In this document: positions 10,201-17,667 of the stretch, piece by piece
Layout of the letters: each line of letters opens with the position of its first letter
Numbering within the stretch: the first letter of the stretch is position 1
Source of the DNA: Pseudorhodoferax sp047601025
GTDB lineage: Bacteria > Pseudomonadota > Gammaproteobacteria > Burkholderiales > Burkholderiaceae_C
Direction of reading: 5' to 3'
Length of the DNA: 64,000 bases
NCBI RefSeq assembly: GCF_047601025.1
Contig: NZ_JASGJZ010000001.1
Span: forward strand, 4,898,001-4,962,000
Translations under genes and position numbers: made by a program
The notes under the pieces: model-generated
Told to the model about the DNA's origin: nothing
Seen by the model: the letters and a program-made list of their open reading frames with translations, nothing else
Databases searched by the model: none

Positions 10201-10860
10201 TCAGTCTCCAGCCGGCGGATCGAGCGTGAGCTCGCAGCTCGTATGGGCCGGCTTGGCGAAGTCGATGACGGCCTGCAGGGCCTCGCGCAGCGCCTGCAGC
10301 TCTCCCGCGGGCCAGCCCTGCGGGCGCGCACGCAACCGCAGCGCCAGGCCGAAGACGAACGGCCGGGCCCGGCCCAGCTGCGTGGTGCGGCCGAGACGGG
10401 CCTGGCCCACGCGCAGGCCACCGCCCAGGTCTTCCTGCAGCGCGACGTGGTCCAGCTCGTCGAAGCACAGGTGCAGCAGCGCGACCAGGTAGCCGGGCGT
10501 GCCGCGCCGGGCGTACAGCGGCACGATGCCGGCCGCGATGCGGCGCAGCCGCGCCGCGTCGAAATGCGCGAACGGCGCGAACGCGACCCAGTGCGCGGCG
10601 ATCCACGGCGCGAAGGCATCGCGCGTGGCGGGGTCGAAGCCGCAGTCCGGCGCCGCGCCGCCCCACAGGCTGGCCAGCGCGTCGATGCGCTGCTCGAACC
10701 CCTGCGCGACGGGAGCACCGGGCGCGCCGAGCAGCACCCGCTCGAACGCGGCCAGCAGGCGCTGCAGCTCGCCGCGGCCCTGGTCCGCGTCCGCCGCGCG
10801 GTACACCGCGGGCAGGCCGGCCAGCAGGCGGCCGGCGACGGGGGGCGCCGCGGTGCTCAC
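10201..10860 (-). CDS. Phage tail protein I (gpI)-like baseplate protein
   Basis: A 219-residue protein starting at GTG 10860, which overlaps the stop of the J-type gene upstream by 4 nt (GTGA). It contains GRLLAGLPAVYRAAD, RIDALASLWGGAAPDCGFDP and LYARRGTPGYLVALLHLCFD, the pattern of the P2 gpI / 'tail protein' family, which bridges baseplate wedges to fibres in contractile tails and eCIS. It probably works with the two J-like proteins in the baseplate wedge. No signal peptide, as expected for a cytoplasm-assembled particle. Confidence 0.82.
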   Translation of the reverse strand: MSTAAPPVAGRLLAGLPAVYRAADADQGRGELQRLLAAFERVLLGAPGAPVAQGFEQRIDALASLWGGAAPDCGFDPATRDAFAPWIAAHWVAFAPFAHFDAARLRRIAAGIVPLYARRGTPGYLVALLHLCFDELDHVALQEDLGGGLRVGQARLGRTTQLGRARPFVFGLALRLRARPQGWPAGELQALREALQAVIDFAKPAHTSCELTLDPPAGD

Positions 10861-11927
10861 CCGGCGCCCCTTCCATGGCCGTGGCCGGTGCCGGTCCAGG
10901 CCACGTCGGCCGGCCGCACCACCAGGCGCGCGACCTCCCAGGGCCGCAGGGCGAGCGCCGCCAGCCGGCCGTCGCCGTCGCGCAGCAGCCGGTCCGCCTG
11001 CAGCGGCGGGCGCAGGCCGAGCCAGGCGTCGCGGCCCAGGCGCGCGCGCAAGCCCGGCTGCAGGCCCAGCGCAGCGGCGTCCTCGCGCAGATCGTCCGGC
11101 TCCAGGCTGGCGGCGGTCAGCACCAGCTGGTCCACGCCCTGCACGCCGTCCAGCGCGGCGACCTGGTCGGCGATGCCCGCCAGCGACAGCGTGCCGTCGG
11201 CCGTCTCCGAGGCCTCGGGCTCCCAGCCATCCAGCGTGGCGGCGATGCGCCCGGCCAGCGCCGGGCGGGCGCTGCCGGCCGCCGGCGTGACCCAGACCCG
11301 CAGCGCGACATGGATCGCCACCGGCGCCACCACGTGCAGCCGGCAGGCCAGCAGGCGGTGCGGCTCCAGCGCCGCGCGCACGCCCGCCAGCAAGGCGGCG
11401 CGCTGCGCCGGCGTGCTGCCGGCGGGCGCCGCCACGACCATGCTCACGTGGCCCGCGTCCTCGCCGGCCGCGAAGGCGCCATGCGCGCGCGGCAGCCGCT
11501 CCAGGTCGGTGTCCGGCAGGCAGCGCGCACGCGCCTGGGCGCCGCCGGGCAGTGCGTCCAGCGCGCGCCGCGCCAGGCGCTCGTGGTCCTGCGGGGTGAC
11601 CGCGCTGTCCTGCCAGGCCAGCTGCTCCAGCACCTGGGCGAGCGCCGCGCGCACGGCGGCGGCATCGGGCGCGGCGGCGCTGAACTCGTCCGGCCCGGGC
11701 CGGCCGCGCAGCAGGCGCAGGAACTCGACGCGGCTGGCCGTGCCCACGCGGCCCAGCCGGTACAGCAGCGCGTCGCTGAAGTACGCCAGCAGTTCCAGCA
11801 GCGTGATGCCCGGGTCCGAGGCGTTGTGGTTGGTCCACTGCGGCGCATGCACCGACAGCAGGCGCAGGCCCTGGGCGACCAGGCCGTCGAAATCCGGATC
11901 GGGCGGCGATTGCATGGCGCGGTCCAT
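10857..11927 (-). CDS. Baseplate J-like wedge protein (smaller)
   Basis: A 356-residue protein with N-terminal SDPGITLLELLAYFSDALL and LYRLGRVGTASRVEFLRLL, a signature of the baseplate J / putative baseplate assembly family (Afp11/Afp12-like, T4 gp6-like). The middle has AVTPQDHERLAR, the usual J-domain motif, followed by a beta-rich region. The start at 11927 leaves one base after the stop of the large J gene; a second ATG at 11915 is possible. Forms baseplate wedge heterodimers with the next protein (inferred from family). Confidence 0.85.
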   Translation of the reverse strand: MDRAMQSPPDPDFDGLVAQGLRLLSVHAPQWTNHNASDPGITLLELLAYFSDALLYRLGRVGTASRVEFLRLLRGRPGPDEFSAAAPDAAAVRAALAQVLEQLAWQDSAVTPQDHERLARRALDALPGGAQARARCLPDTDLERLPRAHGAFAAGEDAGHVSMVVAAPAGSTPAQRAALLAGVRAALEPHRLLACRLHVVAPVAIHVALRVWVTPAAGSARPALAGRIAATLDGWEPEASETADGTLSLAGIADQVAALDGVQGVDQLVLTAASLEPDDLREDAAALGLQPGLRARLGRDAWLGLRPPLQADRLLRDGDGRLAALALRPWEVARLVVRPADVAWTGTGHGHGRGAG

Positions 11928-11928
11928 G

Positions 11929-14808
11929 TCAGGCCGGGACATCCACCGTGCGGACCGCGCAGTCGCCCGCGCAGACCAGCGCATGCGGCGCCTGCGGGGC
12001 GCCGCCCCGGGCCGGGCGCTGGCGCAGCTGGCGCACCTCCCCCAGCCCGGGCAGGCCGCGCAACGCGGCGCGCAGTTCCGACGGATGGGGCCGGCGGCCG
12101 AACGGCCAGCCCTCCCCCGCCGGCCCGCCCGCCACCGGGTGCAGGTAGTCGCGCAGGCGCCGGGCGCAGGCGTCGGCCAGCGCCGCGGGGTCGGCGCCCG
12201 GCAGCGGCGCGACCTCCAGCTCCAGGTCCAGCGCCAGGTAGCGCGGCCCCACGAGCTGCAGGCGGACGCCGGCCGGGCAGCGCGCCTGCAGGAAGGCGCG
12301 GATGCGCTGCAGCAGCGCGGGCTCCGGCTGCGGCTGCGGCGCCGTGGCGTCGCGCGGCAGCACGGCCAGGCTGACGCGGCCCGGCGCGGGCCGCTCGCCG
12401 AGCGGATCGCTGGCCAGGTCGCACGCCGGCAGGCACAGCGCGCGCGCGATGCCGGGCTCGGCGCGGCAGGCCAGGTCGGCATAGTCGTCCGGGCCGACGG
12501 CGCGGCCGCGGTGGCGCAGCCAGGCCGTGGCGGCGGCGCGGGCGGTGGCCGGCGTCTCGGCGTCCTGCCCGCCGCGCGCGGCGTCGGGCTGGCGCACTGC
12601 GGCCACGTAGGGCAGCGTCGAGCGCAGCTGCGTGACCGTCTGCGCCGGCGCGTTGCCGGCGGCGCCGCCGCCGCTGCGGTAGCGGCGCATGCGCAGGTTG
12701 TTCGGCCCCGGCGGCGGCACGCGGCCGCGGCGGCCGTCGCCGAACTGCACGCGGCCGGCGTGCCGGTCCAGCAGGTAGTGGCGCGACAGCGGGCCGGAAG
12801 CGGAGAAGTCGTCCACCCGCTGCCAGCGCACCCAGCAGCGTTCCGGCAGCCGGCCGGTGGCGGCCTGCACGCGCAGGGCCTGCACGCCCTGCGCATCGAC
12901 CAGGGCCTGGCGCTCGGCCGCCGGCAGGCCGTCCTCGCCCACCTCCAGCTCCGGCTCGCCCAGCACCTGGCCGCGCGCCAGCGTGAACTGCTGCAGCGGC
13001 GCGCCGCTGCTGGAGCCCAGCAGCTCGTCCTCCACCGTGGCCTGCTGCAGCGCGCCGACGGCGTTCAGCAGCACCCGCGCCAGCCGCGGCGGGGCATCGG
13101 ACGCCTCGCCCGCCTGGTACAGCCGCAGCCACAGCAGCCCGGGATCGACCGTGGAGGCCGGCCAGGGCGACCAGTCCGCCCCCAGCGCCAGCACGCAGCC
13201 CAGCGCGTCCGGCTGCGGGCAGGGCACGGCCCGCACCGCCGCGTCGCGCCAGCCGTCCGGCCCGCGGTATTGGCAGCGCGGCAGCGCGGGCGGCACGCCG
13301 CCGTCGCCCTGCAGCACGCATTGCAGGTCCGTGCCGGCCTCGGCGGCGTCGCGGCGCAGGCCCAGGTACAGGCCCGGCCAGGCATCGTGCCGCGCCGCCG
13401 GCGCCCCGCGCTGCAGGCCCTGCTCGACCTCGATGCCGTCCAGGGCCTGGGCCGGCGCCTGCACCTGCGCCGCCACGTCCAGCCGCGCGATGGCGGGAGG
13501 ACGGTGCTGGGGCTGCTGCTGTTGCCAGGCGGCGAAGCCGTTGGCCGGCGCCGCCGCGCCCGGCCCGGGCTCGACCAGGTAGTCGCCGCCGGCCAGCCGC
13601 GCGCGCAGGAAGCCACCGGGAGCACCCTGCCAGTCCATGGGCCGCACGTCGGCCAGCAGCGTCAGCCGGACGCGCCCGCTGCGCGTGAAGCCCTGCGTGC
13701 CGTCCTGCGCCTGCAGCGGCGTCCAGCCGGCGGCGGTCCAAGCGTCCCACTGCAGCCTGGGCGCATGCTGGTCGCCCACGCGGGGGATCGGCGGGGTGCC
13801 CTCGGCGTCGCTGCCGTTGGTCAGCCGCACCGCCAGGTCGACCTGCGCCCCCGGCCAGGCGAAAGGCGCGGCGCACAGCAGCACGGCGTCGCCGAAGCGC
13901 GGGCGTTCGCCCAGCGGGAAGAAGTCGCAGCTGGCATCCAGCGGCAGCGCGCCGAAGAACGCCGCCTCCAGCGGCGCGGCCGCCTGCACGCGCCGCAGCG
14001 CCCAGCGCGCCTGCCGCGGCACGCGCAGCGGCGCACCCGGCCCCACGCTGCACACCAGCCAATGCGGCCCGGGCGCCGCCGCAGCGGGCGCCAGGCCCTG
14101 CAGCAGCACCGCGCCGCTGCGCGACAGGCCCTGCGTGCCGTCGTCGGCCGGCACCAGCGGCACGCAGGCGCCCTGCGGCCCCTGCAGGCACCAGTCCAAT
14201 TCGGCCGGGGCGTGCGCCTCGCCGTCGAAGTCCAGCTGCAGCACCAGCGTGGCGGGAGCTGCCACCAGCGCCGCGGACGGCAGCGGAAAGCGCAGCGCGC
14301 GCGGCACCGCCAGCGCCGGCGCCGGCGCGGCCGCGCCCTGCGGCTGCGCGATGGCCGTCGCGTCGGCCCAGCGGCCGCCGGTGTCGTCCACCGCGTAGGC
14401 GCGCACCACCCGGGCCGCCTGCAGCGCCAGCGGCGCCACGGTCTCGAACAGCGGCGGCTCCGAGCTGCCGGGCGCGGGCTGGCCGGCCACGCGCGTGCCG
14501 GCCGGCACCACCAGCGCGGGCGCCGCACCGGGCCGGCCGGCCGGCCGCGGCACCGGCTCGAACGCCAGCACGGTCCACGCCGGCTCGGCCGCGAAGCGTT
14601 CGGGCTGCAGCAGGTCCACGAAGGCGTCCAGGTGGCGCTGCGGCGCCGTGTTCAGCGCGCCGCCCAGCAGCTCGGCATAGTGCGCGAACACCGCCACCAG
14701 GGCCTCGGCCAGCGCGTCCTGCCGCGGCCAGCCGAGTTCGCGCCGCAGCGCGGCGGCCACGTCGCCGCTCGCGCGCGTCTCGAGCCGGGGCATGGCGGGC
14801 AGGTTCAT
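11929..14808 (-). CDS. Baseplate J-like wedge protein (large, 959 aa)
   Basis: Large eCIS baseplate protein. The N-terminal VVPAGTRVAGQP segment (residues about 95-110), the central FGDGRRGRVPPPGPNNLRMR and the following WLRHRGRAVGPDDYADLACR are typical of the 'putative baseplate assembly' J family. The C-terminal third repeats the beta-rich domain seen in gp6-like wedge proteins. Between them are long Ala/Pro/Gln-rich stretches. The gene is coupled by ATGA overlap to the gp25 gene upstream. Corresponds by order to Afp11/Pvc11, which forms the baseplate wedge around the central hub. Confidence 0.87.
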   Translation of the reverse strand: MNLPAMPRLETRASGDVAAALRRELGWPRQDALAEALVAVFAHYAELLGGALNTAPQRHLDAFVDLLQPERFAAEPAWTVLAFEPVPRPAGRPGAAPALVVPAGTRVAGQPAPGSSEPPLFETVAPLALQAARVVRAYAVDDTGGRWADATAIAQPQGAAAPAPALAVPRALRFPLPSAALVAAPATLVLQLDFDGEAHAPAELDWCLQGPQGACVPLVPADDGTQGLSRSGAVLLQGLAPAAAAPGPHWLVCSVGPGAPLRVPRQARWALRRVQAAAPLEAAFFGALPLDASCDFFPLGERPRFGDAVLLCAAPFAWPGAQVDLAVRLTNGSDAEGTPPIPRVGDQHAPRLQWDAWTAAGWTPLQAQDGTQGFTRSGRVRLTLLADVRPMDWQGAPGGFLRARLAGGDYLVEPGPGAAAPANGFAAWQQQQPQHRPPAIARLDVAAQVQAPAQALDGIEVEQGLQRGAPAARHDAWPGLYLGLRRDAAEAGTDLQCVLQGDGGVPPALPRCQYRGPDGWRDAAVRAVPCPQPDALGCVLALGADWSPWPASTVDPGLLWLRLYQAGEASDAPPRLARVLLNAVGALQQATVEDELLGSSSGAPLQQFTLARGQVLGEPELEVGEDGLPAAERQALVDAQGVQALRVQAATGRLPERCWVRWQRVDDFSASGPLSRHYLLDRHAGRVQFGDGRRGRVPPPGPNNLRMRRYRSGGGAAGNAPAQTVTQLRSTLPYVAAVRQPDAARGGQDAETPATARAAATAWLRHRGRAVGPDDYADLACRAEPGIARALCLPACDLASDPLGERPAPGRVSLAVLPRDATAPQPQPEPALLQRIRAFLQARCPAGVRLQLVGPRYLALDLELEVAPLPGADPAALADACARRLRDYLHPVAGGPAGEGWPFGRRPHPSELRAALRGLPGLGEVRQLRQRPARGGAPQAPHALVCAGDCAVRTVDVPA

Positions 14809-15227
14809 CGCAGCGGCCGTCCCAGGTAGAAGGGGAACACCAGGTTGAAGCGCGAATCGGTGCGGGCGACGCGGTAGTCCACGCTGATCTCCAGCACGTC
14901 CTTGGGATCGCCGCGCGACACGGCGGCCACGCGCAGCAGCTCGATGCGCGGCTCCCAGCGGCGCAGCGCCTCGGCCACGGCCGATTCGGCCATGCCGCGC
15001 GTGGTGGCGTCGTTGGGCGCGAACAGCAGCTCGTGGATGGCGCAGCCGAAGTCCGGCCGCATCAGCCGCTCGCCCGGCGCCGTGGACAGCACCAGCAGCA
15101 TGCCCTGGCGCACGCTGTCTTCGTAATGCGCCAGGGCCAGCGCGCCGGCGCCATCCTCGCCGGCCGGAGCGCGCGCCACCGGAAAGGCCCAGCCGACGCC
15201 GAGGAAGGGAGCGGGAAGGGAGTCCAT
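14805..15227 (-). CDS. gp25 / GPW family baseplate protein (Afp9-like)
   Basis: A 140-residue protein with SVRQGMLLVLSTAPGERLMR, DFGCAIHELLFAP and a C-terminal DYRVARTDSRFNLVFPFYLG. This is the core of the T4 gp25 / gpW lysozyme-like family, which nucleates sheath assembly on the baseplate in contractile systems (also TssE in T6SS). The GERxxRPDFG motif is intact. It lies between the spike gene and the large J gene, the same order as afp8-afp9-afp11. Confidence 0.9.
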   Translation of the reverse strand: MDSLPAPFLGVGWAFPVARAPAGEDGAGALALAHYEDSVRQGMLLVLSTAPGERLMRPDFGCAIHELLFAPNDATTRGMAESAVAEALRRWEPRIELLRVAAVSRGDPKDVLEISVDYRVARTDSRFNLVFPFYLGRPLR

Positions 15228-15238
15228 GGCCGTCTTCT

Positions 15239-15889
15239 TCAGTTGATCTTGACCAGCGCGCCGGACAGCGAGGCCGGCCCGGTGGCCTGGATGTCCACCG
15301 TGCTCTGGGCCTGCACGCGCACCCCGGCCTGCGAGTCGAGCTCGATGCCCACGCCGCTGATCCGCACGCGGCCGGTGGCCGAGCGGATGTCGATGTCGCC
15401 GTCGGCCTCGATGCGGATGCTGCGGCCGGCGGTGTCGATGACGATGCGGTTGCCGCCGCTCTTGTCGACGATCTCCACGGACTCGCGGCCGTCGGCGTCG
15501 CAAAAGCGCAGCACGTGGCCGCTGCGCGAGGTGAACGAGCGCCGGTCGTTGCGGCCGTCGCCGTTGTCCTCGGGCGGCCGGTCCTTGCCGTTCCACAGCG
15601 CGCCGACCACGCAGGGCCGGTCGATGCTGCCGTGCTCGAAGGCCACCAGCACCTCGTCGTCGACCTCGGGCAGCGTGTACCAGCCGCGGCCGCCGCCGGC
15701 CATGGGCGCGGCCACGCGGGCCCAGTGGCTCTCGTCCTCGTCGTTCAGCCAGGGAAAGCGCAGCTTCACGCGGTGCATGCCCTCGGGGTCGCGGTTGTTG
15801 GTGACGATGCCGACGACGACGCCGTGGATGCGCCCGTCGGCCGCGGCGGCCGTGGCGACCAGGCCCTGGAGCATCTGCGCGGCGTGCAT
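15239..15889 (-). CDS. gpV / VgrG C-terminal-like spike protein
   Basis: A 216-residue protein. It starts with an OB-fold module (GVVVGIVTNNRDPEGMHRVK, WARVAAPMAGGGRGWYTLPE, VDDEVLVAFEHGSIDRPCVV, all standard for phage baseplate protein V and VgrG), then a beta-helix tail with D/R/I repeats (IVIDTAGRSIRIEADGDIDI) that forms the membrane-piercing needle. It is separate from the gpD-like gene upstream; together they correspond to the fused Afp8/VgrG. It would carry the DUF4280 tip protein encoded at 31153. Confidence 0.92.
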   Translation of the reverse strand: MHAAQMLQGLVATAAAADGRIHGVVVGIVTNNRDPEGMHRVKLRFPWLNDEDESHWARVAAPMAGGGRGWYTLPEVDDEVLVAFEHGSIDRPCVVGALWNGKDRPPEDNGDGRNDRRSFTSRSGHVLRFCDADGRESVEIVDKSGGNRIVIDTAGRSIRIEADGDIDIRSATGRVRISGVGIELDSQAGVRVQAQSTVDIQATGPASLSGALVKIN

Positions 15890-15904
15890 GGCGGCCCCCT
15901 GTCC

Positions 15905-16978
15905 TCAGCTGGCGTTGCGGCGCGCCTGGAAGCGCGTCTGGTACCCGGTGCGCGGGCTGAAGCGGTGCTCGACGGCGTGCAGGTAGTAGTCGCCGCTGAA
16001 GCGCTGGCCCAGGCCCTCGATGCGCGCCACGATGCCGGCGCGCAGCTGCGGCTCGCCGATGCAGGTGCCGTCGGCGCGGATGTAGTCCAGCGCCATCTCG
16101 CGGAAGCCCTGGCGCGCCAGCTGCCCGGCGTCCTCGGCGCCGTGCACCGGCTGTTCCACCACGCTGCTGCCGCCGCGCGCGAAGGCGCGCTCCACGGTCG
16201 CGCCGCCCGAGGCCGCGCCGCCCATCAGGCCGCCTTCGTCCCCGACCCGGGCGTCGGCCAGCACGGCCTGCTTGTCCGCGGGCGACCAGCCGCGCACGCT
16301 CCGGCGCGGCGCCTGGCCCAGCGTGGACAGGCGCGGCCGGAACTGCAGCAGCTCGACCTCGCGGCGCAGCGTGACGGCCGGCGCCGCGTCGTAGGCGCGC
16401 GGCCGGAACACCAGGGTCCGGCCTTCGGCCAGGAATTCCCAGCCGATGCGCGCCGCGCGCGCGGCGATGAACGCGAAGTCGGTCTGGTTGTGCTGCAGCA
16501 GGTAGGGGTGGCGCACGCCGCTGCTCTCGGCGCGCACGCGCAGGCCGGCGGCCTCGGCGATCTCGCGCACCACGTCGCTGTCCTGCAGGTCCAGGTAGGA
16601 ATGGGTGCGGCGCTCGCGCATCAGCCGGTGCCGCAGGTCGAAGCAGCGCACCGTCAGGGTCGGCGGCTCGCCCTGCGGGAAGTCCGGCTCCAGGCCGACG
16701 ATCTCGCCGTCGAACAGCGGCTGCATGCGGTCGCGGTAGCCCAGCGCCACCTCGACCGGGTTGCCTTCGGCGAAGAGCGCGTCGTCCATCCACTTGACCC
16801 GCATCGCGACGCCGTCCCAGCCCTTGAGGCGCAGGCTGCACATGCCGGCCGCCTCCACGTCGTCCAGCACCTCGACCGCGATCACGTCGGCCACCGCCTC
16901 CTGCGGCAGTTCGGCGCCGTTCACGCGCAGCCTGAACGCGGGGGCCAGCGTGTCGTAGCGCGTATCGCGGGCGTTCAT
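15905..16978 (-). CDS. gpD / VgrG N-terminal-like hub protein
   Basis: A 357-residue member of the phage late control D family. Typical patterns are VIAVEVLDDVEAAGMCSLRL, DGEIVGLEPDFPQGEPPTLT, CFDLRHRLMRERRTHSYLDL, LLQHNQTDFAFIAARAARIG and the C-terminal SGDYYLHAVEHRFSPRTGYQ. It forms the trimeric hub between tube and spike. The start (16978) overlaps the LysM gene's stop by 4 nt. With the OB-fold/needle protein downstream it makes up a split VgrG. Confidence 0.92.
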   Translation of the reverse strand: MNARDTRYDTLAPAFRLRVNGAELPQEAVADVIAVEVLDDVEAAGMCSLRLKGWDGVAMRVKWMDDALFAEGNPVEVALGYRDRMQPLFDGEIVGLEPDFPQGEPPTLTVRCFDLRHRLMRERRTHSYLDLQDSDVVREIAEAAGLRVRAESSGVRHPYLLQHNQTDFAFIAARAARIGWEFLAEGRTLVFRPRAYDAAPAVTLRREVELLQFRPRLSTLGQAPRRSVRGWSPADKQAVLADARVGDEGGLMGGAASGGATVERAFARGGSSVVEQPVHGAEDAGQLARQGFREMALDYIRADGTCIGEPQLRAGIVARIEGLGQRFSGDYYLHAVEHRFSPRTGYQTRFQARRNAS

Positions 16979-17667
16979 CGCGCGTCTCCCGGCGCCGGCA
17001 AGGCCGGCAGCACCAGCATGCGGCCGGGCTGCAGCCGCAGCGGATCGTCGATGTCGTTGGCCTGCGCGACCACGCGCCAGCACTTCGGGTCCAGGTATTC
17101 CTCGGCGGCGATGGCCGCCAGCGTCTCGCCGCGGCGCACGGTCCAGACCTTGGCCACGTCGGACGATTCGGTGCGCTGGCGGTTCAGGTCCTCGTAGTTC
17201 GTGCGCCATTCCTTGAAGGTGCAGGACAGCTTGGCGCGCACCGGCGTGCCGTCCTCCATGAACAGCACGAAGTCCTGCTCCAGCTGTTCCAGCACGCCCT
17301 GGAAGAACACGCCGGCCGCGCCCCAGCGCAGGCGGCACACCGGCGGGCGGTGCTTGTCGCCATGCGACTCCACCGTGGTCAGCCGCAGCATCGGGTCGGT
17401 CAGCTCCGTGACCTTGCGCTTGCTGCCGGCCGGCTCGTCGGTGTCGTAGGTGTCGAACAGCAGCTCGATGCGCAGCGTGCGCGGCTCGGCGCCGGTGAAC
17501 TGCAGTTCGGGCACGTCGCGCAGGGCCGCGCCCTGGCTCTTCCAGTTGGCCGAGCGCGTGAACTTCAGGTTGCCCGGGTTGAAGGCCGCGACGATCTGCC
17601 GGCTGTCGTCGAACTGCAGGTTCGCGCCGGTGCGCTCGACCTGGATGGTGAGCTTGCTCAAAGCCAT
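16975..17667 (-). CDS. LysM-containing tube-baseplate adaptor (Afp7-like)
   Basis: A 230-residue protein. Residues 1-165 form a tail-tube-like adaptor (FNPGNLKFTRSANWKSQG, LRIELLFDTYDT, KLSCTFKEWRTNYEDLNRQR). The last about 60 residues are a LysM domain (WTVRRGETLAAIAAEEY, ending LQPGRMLVLP). This matches Afp7/Pvc7 (CIS tube protein, T4 gp53-like), which joins the inner tube to the hub. The gene overlaps both neighbours: ATGA with gpD, and 10 nt with the proline/alanine-rich gene. Confidence 0.92.
   Translation of the reverse strand: MALSKLTIQVERTGANLQFDDSRQIVAAFNPGNLKFTRSANWKSQGAALRDVPELQFTGAEPRTLRIELLFDTYDTDEPAGSKRKVTELTDPMLRLTTVESHGDKHRPPVCRLRWGAAGVFFQGVLEQLEQDFVLFMEDGTPVRAKLSCTFKEWRTNYEDLNRQRTESSDVAKVWTVRRGETLAAIAAEEYLDPKCWRVVAQANDIDDPLRLQPGRMLVLPALPAPGDAR

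Noticed and set aside
10171..14829. A 1552-codon plus-strand open frame across the baseplate genes
   Set aside because: It is antisense to five well-supported eCIS genes with family motifs; long spurious frames are expected at ~72 % GC, and its product is Arg/Gln/Ala-rich without any motif.
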